Shown: piece by piece, positions 25,527 to 34,175 of the stretch | Layout of the letters: each line of letters opens with the position of its first letter | Numbering within the stretch: the stretch's first letter is position 1 | Origin: a bacterium | GTDB lineage: Bacteria; Spirochaetota; JAHITG01 | Direction of reading: 5' to 3' | Assembly: GCA_028711675.1 (NCBI GenBank) | Contig: JAQTRT010000001.1 | Location: 1 to 47,723 of the forward strand | Length of the DNA: 47,723 nucleotides | Program-made: the position numbers and the translations under genes | The notes under the pieces: generated by a model | What the model saw: the letters and a program-made list of their open reading frames with translations, nothing else | What the model was told of the DNA's origin: nothing | The model's database searches: none

Positions 25527-26432
25527 TTAGTCCTTTTTTAAGAAGTCATTCACGTGAAAATCTTTCTGTTCCCCCAGATATTGCTTTAATTTATTTAAAA
25601 GCTTGGTCTCGATCTGCCTGACCCATTCCCGTGAGATGTTGAATTTTTCACTTAATTTCTGCAGGGTCCAGGGTTCTTCTGTCAGGAGCCGTTTTTCCCA
25701 GATGATCTTTTCCTGGCCTTTAAGGTCCTTGCTGAAATCAGTTAATTTTTCCTTTAATTTTTCCTTTAATTCCTTATCGATGATTTCTTTTTCAATGTTA
25801 ACATTATCCGTTTCCAGGATCTCGGACAGGTTTTTATTGCTTTCATAGACATTCTGGTCCAGGGAGATAACGCCTTCATTGAGCCGTCTGTTCATGTCTA
25901 TGATATCCTTTTCATCCTCTCTCATATATTCCGCCAGTTTTTTTGTGTTATCCGGATCAAAACCAGCGGCGAATAATTTTTCTTTTGCTTTTTTTAAAGT
26001 ATAAAAAAGGCGTTTTTCTGCGCGTGATCGTCCGATGCGGATGATACTATAATTATCCATGAGATATTTTAAAATATAAGCTTTGATCCACCATTGGGCA
26101 TACGTGGCAAAGCGGACCTTCCGTTCGGGGTTGAATTTTTTTATGGACAGAATGAGGCCCAGATTCCCTTCCTGGATAAGATCGAACAAGCTTAAATAAT
26201 ACTGATTATAGTATTTAAATGCGATCTTCACAACGAGGCGAAGATGAGCCATGAGCAGTTTTTTAGCAGCTTGTACATCGTTGTGTTCTTTATACTGCTG
26301 TACGAGGTTTTCTTCTTCCTCTTTCGTGAGATAAGGATACTGGTCCACCTCCCAGATATAATGTTTAACAGGATCAGCAGGGGCTAATGAGAGGTTTGGA
26401 TGTTTTTTCCTATTTGTTTCCTTTGAAGTCAT
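25527..26432 (-). CDS. rpoH: RpoH-like (sigma-32 family) sigma factor
   Basis: 301 residues from ATG 26432. Region 1.2/2.1: YPYLTKEEEENLVQQYKEH; 2.2-2.4: AHLRLVVKIAFKYY, FDLIQEGNLGLILSIKKFNP and RFATYAQWWIKAYILKYLMD. The stretch SIIRIGRSRAEKRLFYTLKK matches RpoH members of delta-proteobacteria and relatives. Region 4 ends with LSEKFNISREWVRQIETKLL, the -35-binding helix-turn-helix. It should direct RNA polymerase to stress (heat-shock) promoters, but the target set is unknown. The first 20 residues are extra and polar. I prefer ATG 26432 to 26456 because a promoter overlaps the longer form. Confidence 0.85.
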   Translation of the reverse strand: MTSKETNRKKHPNLSLAPADPVKHYIWEVDQYPYLTKEEEENLVQQYKEHNDVQAAKKLLMAHLRLVVKIAFKYYNQYYLSLFDLIQEGNLGLILSIKKFNPERKVRFATYAQWWIKAYILKYLMDNYSIIRIGRSRAEKRLFYTLKKAKEKLFAAGFDPDNTKKLAEYMREDEKDIIDMNRRLNEGVISLDQNVYESNKNLSEILETDNVNIEKEIIDKELKEKLKEKLTDFSKDLKGQEKIIWEKRLLTEEPWTLQKLSEKFNISREWVRQIETKLLNKLKQYLGEQKDFHVNDFLKKD

Positions 26433-26442
26433 ACCCTGATAA

Positions 26443-26470
26443 AATATAGCCACCATTTTTTAAAAGTCAA
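26443..26470 (-). promoter_or_regulatory. Promoter of rpoH with very short leader
   Basis: Minus strand TTGACT (26465-26470), 16-base spacer, TATATT (26443-26448). The ATG at 26432 begins ten bases after the -10, predicting a leader of about four bases, too short for a Shine-Dalgarno. Confidence 0.6.
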
Positions 26471-26634
26471 TCAAGTTCTGAGGATTTCCGTTATCTTTTT
26501 TCCCTGCCGGATCAGGATAGGAATCCCCGGGCCACAGAGGGAGCTTTAAGAAATATTTGATTTTTTTATAAAATATGATAAACTGATTAAGTTTTGTCGA
26601 TCGGGTGAAGGTGTGATCGATCAGGGAGGTCCGG

Positions 26635-29196
26635 ATGAAACAGCGTTCAGGATTTTTTCTTTTTCTTTCCTTCTTCTTTTTTTTTGCTCCTTTGTTTTTA
26701 CATTCCCTTTCCCGGGATGACCGGAAGTTCCTGGAAAAAGTGGCGGAAAAGACATTCCGTTATTTCTGGGATGAGGCTAATGCACAGAACGGGCTGATCC
26801 CGGATGCCACTAAGAACCGGAACTGCAGCATATCCGTAACAGGCTTCGGGCTGGCCGGTATCTGTATCGCTGACAGCAGGGGCTGGATCAGCCATCAGAA
26901 GGCCTATGAAAGAGCTCTTGTTACGCTCCGTTCCTTTATCCCTGACAACCGGAATCCGGCCGGGACACAGGTCCAATCCGAGCACGGCCATCCTTATCAC
27001 TGGGTCGACCTGGAGACAGGCCAGTGGTCCGGAGAAGAGGGTATCTTTCCGACAGATACGGCTGCTTTCATAGCAGGGGTTATCATGGCCGGTGAATATT
27101 TTAAAGGCACGGAAGTGGAAAAATTAGCTGAGACCATTTTCCGGAACGTGGACTGGACCTGGTTCCTGAACAAGGAGAAGAACACGGTCTATGCAGGCTT
27201 CACGCCGTCAGGAGGTTTGTTTGGCGAGCACAGTTTGATAGAAGTAGGAACCCTGTTCCTTCTTTTGGGAATAGCTTCACCCACACACCCGTTTCCTGTC
27301 GAAACCTGGTTTAACCTGGGGAACAGTTATTATCATGCCGAATACGGACAGTTCTCGTATGTAGGAGACGGGGCAGCTTATACACACCAGTGGCCTTTCT
27401 GCTTTATCGATCCCAGATGGAAAAAGGATTTCTTCCTGGATTATTTTCAGAATGCCAGGGAGTTCAGCCTGGCCAGCCGGCAGTGGTGCATCGATAATAA
27501 GGAGCAGGGTTACGGAGAGAATGTCTGGGGCCTGAATCCTTGTGTGGGACCGGATAAATACGGAGAATATGCATGCCCTGCGATCCCCGGAGCCAGTCTC
27601 CCCTACAACGGGAAGGATAATGACGGTACCATTGCTCCGACAGCAGCCATTAGTTTCATGCCTTTTACGCCTGATGAATCGCTGGCCTTTACCAGGTTTA
27701 TTTATAAGAAATACGGAAGCAGAATTTTTGGTAAATACGGCTTTATGGACAGTTTTAATATCGTGAAAGATTTCTGGTGCAGTGAATATCTGGGCATCGA
27801 CCAGGGACCGATCCTGATAATGATCGATAATTTTCTGAACGGGACCGTCTGGAAATATTTCATGCAAAACAAGTTCATCAGGGATGCCATGGACCGTATC
27901 GGTTTTACCGGGATCATCGATAATTTTGATGAGAGCAGGCATTCCTCTCCTTACAGTAAATGGGGGGTCGAGGGTGATCCCGGCGCTTTCCGGTTTTCCA
28001 GGGAAACCGGAGAATCAAGGGAAGGGAAGAATTCCCTGAAGATCGATTTTTTCCAGCCTTCCGGCAAGAGCTTCCTTTATGCAGAACCCGGGCTAAAAGA
28101 TTATTCTTCTTATCAGTATCTTTGCCTGTGGAAGAAAGGACCGGTTGATCCTGTTCTCTTTCTGGAGGACATTAAACTGAAGCGGGAGAAATTAAAATTA
28201 CTTTCCAAGCAGAAGGACGAAGAGTGGGATTACCTCTGCTATGACCTTTCCGGGTCCCGGGTGGATAAAAGCAGGATACGGAAAATTTTGTTTATGTTTT
28301 ACAGCGGATCCGGTCCCCGGCAAGGCAGGGTCTATATTGATCATATCCATCTGGCCAATAAGGTCTATTCCGGGAAACCGTCCTCTCCCCAGAGATTCTT
28401 TGTCCGGGAAGGCGAGAACCGCGGTGAGATCAAGCTCGTGTGGCAGTTGAAAAAAGCCCGGGATGACCAAGGACCTGTAGCTACTTATGAGATCAAGGTC
28501 TCTGAAAAGCCCCTGAAGAGCGAGAAAGATTTTCAGCAGGCTAAGGATACTGTCAGGCAATATCAGGCCCGGATGACCACAGCCACTCAGCAAATGGTTC
28601 TTGAGGGTCTGCAGCCAGGAAGGGAGTATTATGCGGCTATGGACCTGATGAACAGCATGTATTTCCGATCGGACAGGGTAACGGGCCGGGCCCGGGCCAG
28701 CAGCCGGAAGGAGATCATGTTTCAGCTGGATAAAAAAGAACTGGTTGATTTTAATATCCGGGACTGGGAAAATTTTTCCTCATCCGGCGATACCGTCAAT
28801 ATGCAGAAGGTAAAAGGTTATGAGGGGACCGGACTGGAGCTTAGGTATGAAATGAAGAAAACCGGGAATTGGCACTGGATGGGTATCAGGAAAAAAGCAG
28901 AGGGAAAATTACCTGGCCGCGTCCGATTCTCCCTGTGGGTCAAGGGAAAAGGCCTGGACCTGAACATCGAATTCAAACTCATTGACAGGAACGGGAGCGT
29001 GTTCGGGATGAAGATCGATGATTTTAATTTTAACGGGGAATGGGGCGAGGTGACGATCGATTCATCGGAGCTGACATACTGGTGGGGCGGCCAGGGGAGC
29101 CAGCAGATGGGCGGATTGGAGTGGGTCGAGATCGCGTTCAGCACGGACGAGGCCGGGACGGGAAGCGTGGTTGTTAATAAGTTAACGCTTGAATAG
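26635..29196 (+). CDS. Secreted glucoamylase-family (GH144-like beta-1,2-glucanase) hydrolase with binding modules
   Basis: 853 residues. A signal peptide (FFLFLSFFFFFAPLFLHSLS) is followed by a glycoamylase domain (PF10091 type, residues about 30-430). Motifs are TGFGLAGICIADSRGW, DTAAFIAGVIMAGEYF, GIASPTHPFP, AYTHQWPFCFIDPRW, DGTIAPTAAISFMPFTP and LGIDQGPILIMIDNF. Characterised members of this fold include endo-beta-1,2-glucanases (GH144/GH162). C-terminal modules follow: a beta-sandwich (about 440-570), an FN3-like domain (about 580-690, with IKLVWQL and YYAAMDL) and a second sandwich to the end, probably carbohydrate-binding. ATG 26635 has a GGGAGG site. The exact substrate is inferred. 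Confidence 0.85.
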   Translation: MKQRSGFFLFLSFFFFFAPLFLHSLSRDDRKFLEKVAEKTFRYFWDEANAQNGLIPDATKNRNCSISVTGFGLAGICIADSRGWISHQKAYERALVTLRSFIPDNRNPAGTQVQSEHGHPYHWVDLETGQWSGEEGIFPTDTAAFIAGVIMAGEYFKGTEVEKLAETIFRNVDWTWFLNKEKNTVYAGFTPSGGLFGEHSLIEVGTLFLLLGIASPTHPFPVETWFNLGNSYYHAEYGQFSYVGDGAAYTHQWPFCFIDPRWKKDFFLDYFQNAREFSLASRQWCIDNKEQGYGENVWGLNPCVGPDKYGEYACPAIPGASLPYNGKDNDGTIAPTAAISFMPFTPDESLAFTRFIYKKYGSRIFGKYGFMDSFNIVKDFWCSEYLGIDQGPILIMIDNFLNGTVWKYFMQNKFIRDAMDRIGFTGIIDNFDESRHSSPYSKWGVEGDPGAFRFSRETGESREGKNSLKIDFFQPSGKSFLYAEPGLKDYSSYQYLCLWKKGPVDPVLFLEDIKLKREKLKLLSKQKDEEWDYLCYDLSGSRVDKSRIRKILFMFYSGSGPRQGRVYIDHIHLANKVYSGKPSSPQRFFVREGENRGEIKLVWQLKKARDDQGPVATYEIKVSEKPLKSEKDFQQAKDTVRQYQARMTTATQQMVLEGLQPGREYYAAMDLMNSMYFRSDRVTGRARASSRKEIMFQLDKKELVDFNIRDWENFSSSGDTVNMQKVKGYEGTGLELRYEMKKTGNWHWMGIRKKAEGKLPGRVRFSLWVKGKGLDLNIEFKLIDRNGSVFGMKIDDFNFNGEWGEVTIDSSELTYWWGGQGSQQMGGLEWVEIAFSTDEAGTGSVVVNKLTLE

Positions 29197-29240
29197 TGAA
29201 AAAGTTTCAGGAACCGGCCTCTCTATAGACAATTAAACTA

Positions 29241-29268
29241 TTGACTTTGGAATATTAAAAAATATTAT
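29241..29268 (+). promoter_or_regulatory. Candidate promoter of the beta-barrel/TPR and cyclase genes
   Basis: TTGACT (29241-29246), 16-base spacer, TATTAT (29263-29268), 5/6 each. It leaves about 38 bases before ATG 29313. Confidence 0.5.
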
Positions 29269-29312
29269 TCACATAGTCTTAATAGTCTTATTCATTGATG
29301 AACAGGGCCCGC

Positions 29313-30347
29313 ATGAAGAAAATCAATATTACATTTATCCTTTTTTTTAGTATGGCCTTATGGCTTTCCGGTATGAATAGGACGCCGGAAAACATCTATT
29401 CCGGATACGGTTATGTGGCAGGTGTCGATAATATCAATTCCGTTGTCATCAATCCGGCCAATCTGTATGTGGTCAATAATGATGAGATCTATATTACATT
29501 TTCGCGCCCTTTTCTTTTTCATTCCGTGGCTTTTGGATTTCCCCTGGGTACTGATTTTTATCTTGGAATGGCCTTTGTCGCTGCCACGAATAATTTTCAC
29601 CAGTACAGGGCCGGATTTAATATGCTCAACTCGGAATATATCAAGCTGGGTCTGACCACAGGCCTGGACCGCGAGATCCAGTCCCGCGGTTCGGATAGAG
29701 TGGGAGTGGCGCTCTCCCCGGGTTTGACCGTTCTTCTCATCAGCAGTGAAGATATTGATTTTAACCTTACACTCGGTGTCAATTACAAGAACCTGATGAG
29801 GTACAATAATTTCAAGAGCACGACCAATTTTACCAAAAATAACATCGATATGGGATTACGGAGCGAACTGTTCATCAAAGACCTTTTCGTTAATCTTGGG
29901 GCGAATTATTTTTCCGGGGACCTGAAATATTCCACGTCCGTTGAATACCTTGTTCTGAACGAATTGAACATCGGATTAGGGATCAGGGAGAACGATGTTG
30001 TTTTCGGGTTCACCATCAATTTCCTCAATAATTTTATGGCGTTCGGTTATGAAAAAAAGAATTACAGTTTAAGCTATTGCGTGTCCCTGAACAACATGCT
30101 GGTGATGCGGACGGAAAAAGCAGCCCGGAAAAAGGTCAGGCATGTCAAGCCCGTCAGCCGTTCCGTCTTGAATAAACAAAAACAACTCCTTGATGAAGGG
30201 TTGAAACTGTACAAGGAAAAGCAATACGAAGAAGCGAAACAGACCTGGCAAAAGCTCATCCGCATGGCTCCCTCCACGGATTACGCCAAGGAAGCCAGAA
30301 ATTATATCCAGAAAGTGAACAACATACTGCGGAGCTTCAATGAATAA
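29313..30347 (+). CDS. Predicted outer-membrane beta-barrel with C-terminal TPR-like tail
   Basis: A signal peptide (MKKINITFILFFSMALWLSG) is followed by about 240 residues of alternating strands (for example DFYLGMAFVAATN, LNIGLGIRENDVVFGFTIN). NSVVINPANLYV near the start resembles the NPA motif of FadL/PorV barrels. A basic linker (KAARKKVRHVKPVSRS) leads to one helical repeat, LKLYKEKQYEEAKQTWQKLI, typical of TPR, ending KEARNYIQKVNNILRSF. A periplasmic TPR on a barrel is unusual. Starts at 29298 (ATG) or 29295 (TTG) are possible; 29313 has an AGGG site and a clean signal peptide. The cyclase follows by 15 bases. Confidence 0.7.
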   Translation: MKKINITFILFFSMALWLSGMNRTPENIYSGYGYVAGVDNINSVVINPANLYVVNNDEIYITFSRPFLFHSVAFGFPLGTDFYLGMAFVAATNNFHQYRAGFNMLNSEYIKLGLTTGLDREIQSRGSDRVGVALSPGLTVLLISSEDIDFNLTLGVNYKNLMRYNNFKSTTNFTKNNIDMGLRSELFIKDLFVNLGANYFSGDLKYSTSVEYLVLNELNIGLGIRENDVVFGFTINFLNNFMAFGYEKKNYSLSYCVSLNNMLVMRTEKAARKKVRHVKPVSRSVLNKQKQLLDEGLKLYKEKQYEEAKQTWQKLIRMAPSTDYAKEARNYIQKVNNILRSFNE

Positions 30348-30362
30348 GGAAGGATCATTCTC

Positions 30363-31724
30363 ATGAAAGGGGTCAGACATGTTATCCTGAAATTACCGAT
30401 CCGTTACAAGATCAGCATCATCATGATTGTGATCTTGTTTACTTCCATTACTCTCATCAGCAGCCTCCTTTTTAACAAGGAAAAAGCCATTCTCCTGAGC
30501 GAGATGAAGAAACGGGGAAGCGTACTTTCCAAGAACCTCGCCAATGCCGGATTCGAGGCCATTATCAACAAAGATAAACTCATCAGCAGTGATATCATCA
30601 TCGAGATCATGAAGGACCAGGATATCATCTACTGCATGATCCTCAACAACAGGAACAGGGTAATCGACAGCTCTGTCCCGGAAGAAATCAATAAAACCCT
30701 CAGGGATGAATACACCAGGAGCATCAGTAAACTGGATGAACTCACCATTATCAACCAGGAGCATGATGGACAAGAGGTACTGGATATTATACGGCCCATC
30801 TTTATTGAGTATAAACATAAAAAGATAAAGAAAGGGTATATCCGGATCGGCATGGGATGGGATATCATCAACGCGGAGATAAAAAAAGCCCAGACATATA
30901 CTATTTTCCTGGCCTTCTTCTTCCTGGTGATAGGGGTGACCATTTCTCTTGTCTTTGCCAAGACCATCACAGACCCCATCCTCAAGATCGTCCGTGTCAT
31001 GGAAAAAGTAGGACAGGGCGATTTGGAACAGCGGGTGGACATCTCCCTTATCGATGAGATCGGGAAACTGGCCGGAGCTTTCAACGAAATGATCCAGCAC
31101 TTAAAGGAAAAACTGATGATGGCCAAGTATGTTTCCAAGTCCACCATGGAGATGATCTCCCATAAAGATGACAGCAAGCTGGAGCTGGGCGGCCGGCGCA
31201 AGACCGTTACCCTCTTCTTTTCCGATATCCGCGGCTTTACGTCTTATTCCGAATCCAAAACGCCTGAGCAGGTGATCACGATGCTGAACAAATTCCTGAG
31301 CATCCAGGCGGAGATCATAGACAAGACCGGCGGCTCGGTCGATAAATTCGTAGGCGATGAAGTTGTGGCTGTTTATGAAAAAGGGAACATGGTGGAGAAC
31401 GCTATTAAATCATCTGTTCTGATACAGAGGAAGATCCTGGACCTGATCCATAAAGGAGAGGATGAGATCGCCATCGGGATCGGGATCAATACAGGGGAAG
31501 TGGTCATGGGAAACATGGGGAGCGAAAAAAGAATGGATTACACTGTCATCGGCGATACGGTGAACACGGCATCGCGTCTCTGTTCCAATGCCATGGCGGG
31601 CCAGATCATCATTTCCGAATCAGCGTATCTGCAGGTTAAGGGCAAATTTAAATTTAAGCGGCCTATCGAGATCTCGGTCAAAGGGAAGAAGGAACCGATC
31701 AAGGTATATGAGGTTATTTATTGA
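30363..31724 (+). CDS. HAMP-domain class III adenylate cyclase
   Basis: 453 residues. Membrane helix 1 (about 17-37), an extracytoplasmic sensor of about 140 residues, helix 2 (about 179-199), HAMP (TDPILKIVRVMEKVGQGDLE) and a cyclase domain from about 280. Metal-binding Asp288 is in FFSDIRGFT and Asp332 in FVGDEV. Lys328 and Asp392 are the pair that selects adenine. Asn401 and Arg405 (DTVNTASR) complete the active site. All key residues are present, so it should make cyclic AMP in response to an envelope signal. Good site GGAAGGATC before ATG. It is co-transcribed with the beta-barrel/TPR gene. Confidence 0.92.
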   Translation: MKGVRHVILKLPIRYKISIIMIVILFTSITLISSLLFNKEKAILLSEMKKRGSVLSKNLANAGFEAIINKDKLISSDIIIEIMKDQDIIYCMILNNRNRVIDSSVPEEINKTLRDEYTRSISKLDELTIINQEHDGQEVLDIIRPIFIEYKHKKIKKGYIRIGMGWDIINAEIKKAQTYTIFLAFFFLVIGVTISLVFAKTITDPILKIVRVMEKVGQGDLEQRVDISLIDEIGKLAGAFNEMIQHLKEKLMMAKYVSKSTMEMISHKDDSKLELGGRRKTVTLFFSDIRGFTSYSESKTPEQVITMLNKFLSIQAEIIDKTGGSVDKFVGDEVVAVYEKGNMVENAIKSSVLIQRKILDLIHKGEDEIAIGIGINTGEVVMGNMGSEKRMDYTVIGDTVNTASRLCSNAMAGQIIISESAYLQVKGKFKFKRPIEISVKGKKEPIKVYEVIY

Positions 31725-31778
31725 AGCTTTCGGATCTATTTTTTAAAGACCCGGCTTTAAGATAAACAAGTAAAAAAA

Positions 31779-31806
31779 TTGACAAAGAATTAAATTTATA
31801 TAGATT
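31779..31806 (+). promoter_or_regulatory. Candidate promoter of the coiled-coil gene
   Basis: TTGACA (31779-31784) with TAGATT (31801-31806, 4/6) after 16 bases; TATAGA two bases earlier is an alternative. The leader carries an AAAGGAG site. Confidence 0.45.
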
Positions 31807-31834
31807 AAAGTATTGATTAAAGGAGTTATGACGT

Positions 31835-32173
31835 ATGGATTTAAAGGTCATTGAAAAAGTAAAGAAATTAGCGGATGAACTGAAAAAAAAGGTGGAAGAG
31901 AAAGCCGCGCAATTCAAAACGAACAAAGAGCAGGAAAAAGATAAAGCTTTAAGGCTTTTGAAAAAGAAATTAAAACGGGCCCAGAGACGCCTCAAGCTGC
32001 TCAAGACTGAGTATGAAAAAAAGACAAAACCTGCCCCAGCCAAAGAGGAAAAGAGCGCGGAGAATAAGGGAATAGCTCCTGCACAGGAGAATGCGGCTGA
32101 AAAACCTGAAGCATCGGCTGAAGCTAAAACAGAGGAAGCTGTTCCTGAAAAAAAAGAAGAAACCCCCGCGTAG
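31835..32173 (+). CDS. Small Lys/Glu/Ala-rich coiled-coil protein
   Basis: 112 residues. Residues 1-75 are a highly charged helix with heptad-like spacing (VKKLADELKKKVEEKAAQF; ALRLLKKKLKRAQRRLKLL). The second half is Pro/Ala/Glu-rich and disordered (EAVPEKKEETPA). Net charge is strongly positive in the first part and negative in the tail. No signal peptide or known domain. It could be a histone-like or ribosome-associated protein, but this is only composition. The AAAGGAG site gives a clear start at 31835. Intergenic space of 68 bases separates it from the permease gene. Confidence 0.7.
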   Translation: MDLKVIEKVKKLADELKKKVEEKAAQFKTNKEQEKDKALRLLKKKLKRAQRRLKLLKTEYEKKTKPAPAKEEKSAENKGIAPAQENAAEKPEASAEAKTEEAVPEKKEETPA

Positions 32174-32241
32174 GATTCATCCCGGTCACTGGTTTATTTC
32201 ACTGAACACGGCCGTTTACTGCTGATCAGGTTCCCATCTTT

Positions 32242-32820
32242 ATGGAATTGAGAACAGACAAAATTAATTTATTCTGGCTCTCCCGAAAAGGATTGTTCCG
32301 GTTCAAGACATGGTTCGTCCTGAAAGTCGTTGTCCTCTTTCTCTGGGGGTTCGTCATCCTTAATTCCTATTCGCTCTACCTGAGCCAGCCCCGGCTCTTT
32401 CAGGCCAGCATCAGCAACAAGTTCATGTTCTTCCTTTTCCTCCTTCTCAATTTCATTTTTTTCGTTTTTTTTATGGCGCTCACCATCCTGACTTTTAAAT
32501 TAAGGCAGGTGGAATTCGGCCTTTACCGGTGCAGCGGCGCCACAAGGCGGGAGATCATTACCCTGATGTTCAATGAGAGCCTGATGCTGACCCTTATCAG
32601 TTTCGGCCTTCTCTTTTTTTTTGAGATCATCTTTATTTACTTCTTCCGGCTGGAGATAGCGGGACTGTTTAAAGTGAGTTACGACCTCCGGTTCACGCTG
32701 GGCATGGCGAAGAATTTCCTCCTGTCCCTGGTCCTTGTTTTCATTCTATTGATGGTCTGTTATTTTCCGCTCGCAGTGTATTATTCCTGTAAAGACCCTT
32801 ATGAAATAGTGAGGTATTGA
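32242..32820 (+). CDS. Minimal FtsX-like ABC permease
   Basis: 192 residues with four membrane helices: WFVLKVVVLFLWGFVILNSY, FMFFLFLLLNFIFFVFFMAL, LMLTLISFGLLFFFEIIFIY and LSLVLVFILLMVCYFPLAVY. The cytoplasmic loop after helix 2 reads EFGLYRCSGATRREIITLMF, the hallmark of FtsX/MacB-type permeases that contacts the ATPase. The large external domain usual between helices 1 and 2 is replaced by about 15 residues (LSQPRLFQASISNK). It overlaps the ATPase start region and no Shine-Dalgarno precedes ATG 32242. With the ATPase it forms a compact FtsEX/LolCD-like transporter or signalling unit. Confidence 0.78.
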   Translation: MELRTDKINLFWLSRKGLFRFKTWFVLKVVVLFLWGFVILNSYSLYLSQPRLFQASISNKFMFFLFLLLNFIFFVFFMALTILTFKLRQVEFGLYRCSGATRREIITLMFNESLMLTLISFGLLFFFEIIFIYFFRLEIAGLFKVSYDLRFTLGMAKNFLLSLVLVFILLMVCYFPLAVYYSCKDPYEIVRY

Positions 32821-32822
32821 CC

Positions 32823-33503
32823 TTGTTTTTCCGTTTGATCGACATTAAAAAAAGTTATCAGGGAGGAAGCCAGAAGACACTCGTACTGAAAGGCATCAAC
32901 CTGGATATTAATGAAGGAAGTTTTATTTCTTTCGTGGGTGCTTCGGGCGCCGGTAAGTCCACGCTGCTCCTCATCCTGGCCGGTCTGCTCAGGCCTACGT
33001 CCGGGGAGCTGTACTTTGATTCCAAGAAACTGACGCGGTTATCGGACAAGGAATGGTCCTTCATTCGGAAACAGTATATCGGTATTATTTTTCAAAAGAA
33101 GATCTTTATCCCGCACCTGAAGGTATATGAGAACATCATTACTCCCTTATCGTTCATCACGGACCTGTCCGGCCGGGGATTTGACGATGGCCGGGTGGAA
33201 GACCTGATGGAAACCTTCGACCTGAAGGCGCACAGGAACAAGTATCCCGAGGAATTGAGCGGTGGTGAACTGCAGAGGATGATGATCGTCCGTTCCTTGG
33301 TGACCGGTCCTAAGATCCTGCTGGCTGATGAACCTACAGGGGACCTGGACCTGGAGAACAGCAAGGAGATTATCCATATTTTAAAAAAGATCAATAAAAA
33401 AGGACTTACGATCGTGATGGTCACACACAACAAGGAGCTGGCTCTGCAAGCCAGGAATATTTACAGGATCGATAAGGGTGAGATCGCCAAATTAATCAAA
33501 TGA
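32823..33503 (+). CDS. FtsE/LolD-like ABC ATPase
   Basis: Cytoplasmic ATP-binding subunit. Walker A GASGAGKST begins at residue 41 of the frame from 32817. The signature is LSGGELQRMMIVRS, Walker B ILLADEPTGDLD and the H-loop VTHNKELAL. The best start is TTG 32823, eight bases after GAGG; TTG 32817 overlaps the permease stop as TTGA. Either way the start codon is TTG. The permease precedes the ATPase, the reverse of the usual ftsE-ftsX order. It overlaps the next gene by four bases (ATGA). Confidence 0.92.
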   Translation: MFFRLIDIKKSYQGGSQKTLVLKGINLDINEGSFISFVGASGAGKSTLLLILAGLLRPTSGELYFDSKKLTRLSDKEWSFIRKQYIGIIFQKKIFIPHLKVYENIITPLSFITDLSGRGFDDGRVEDLMETFDLKAHRNKYPEELSGGELQRMMIVRSLVTGPKILLADEPTGDLDLENSKEIIHILKKINKKGLTIVMVTHNKELALQARNIYRIDKGEIAKLIK

Positions 33504-34162
33504 AGATTTTATTGATTGCGGATAAGGTCAGCCCTGTTCTCTACAGTGAGAATATCAAAAGGAATCCCCGGTTAAGAAATATCGATTGTATCCTGTCCGC
33601 AGGGGACCTGCCTTTTTATTATTATGACTTCCTGGTCTCCAACCTCAATGCGCCGCTGTATTATATCCTGGGGAATCATATCCGTGATATAGACGAAGAG
33701 TTCGAGCGGGAGCTGCCGGTCTTCCGGAAAATGGGCGGTTTTTTTAATCTGGACAATAAGGTCATCCGGTACCACGGCCTGCTGATGGCTGGTCTGGAGG
33801 GCTCTTTTCGTTATAATGATAAGAACCACCAATACACGGAATCTCAGATGCGGTTCAAGATATTCAGGCTTATTCCCCGCATGCTGAAAAATAAATTATT
33901 GTACGGCCGTTATCTGGATATCCTTCTGACCCACGCTCCTCCTTACGGGATATACGCCATAACGGAGAACGATACGGCGCACAGGGGATTCGAGGCCTTC
34001 AACCGGTTCATCAGGCGGTTCAAACCCCGTTATGTGATACACGGTCATGTCCATTTATTGAACGAATACATAAAGTCCGTTAAACGTTACAGGAACACCA
34101 AGATCGTAAATGCGTACGGGTATAAGATCCTGAATATCCGGATGAAAAAGAAGAAGGTTTAG
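33500..34162 (+). CDS. Metallophosphoesterase
   Basis: 220-residue calcineurin-like phosphoesterase. MKILLIADKVSPVLY carries the first Asp (a Lys replaces the usual His of Asp-x-His), LSAGDLP the second, ILGNHI the Asn-His, LTHAPPYG and IHGHVHLLN the remaining His ligands. It is close to a group of small phosphoesterases of unknown substrate found in many bacteria. The ATG overlaps the ABC ATPase stop (ATGA), so it is translated with that transporter and may act with it. The altered first metal motif lowers certainty about its activity. Confidence 0.84.
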   Translation: MKILLIADKVSPVLYSENIKRNPRLRNIDCILSAGDLPFYYYDFLVSNLNAPLYYILGNHIRDIDEEFERELPVFRKMGGFFNLDNKVIRYHGLLMAGLEGSFRYNDKNHQYTESQMRFKIFRLIPRMLKNKLLYGRYLDILLTHAPPYGIYAITENDTAHRGFEAFNRFIRRFKPRYVIHGHVHLLNEYIKSVKRYRNTKIVNAYGYKILNIRMKKKKV

Positions 34163-34175
34163 AACAAACATTATT

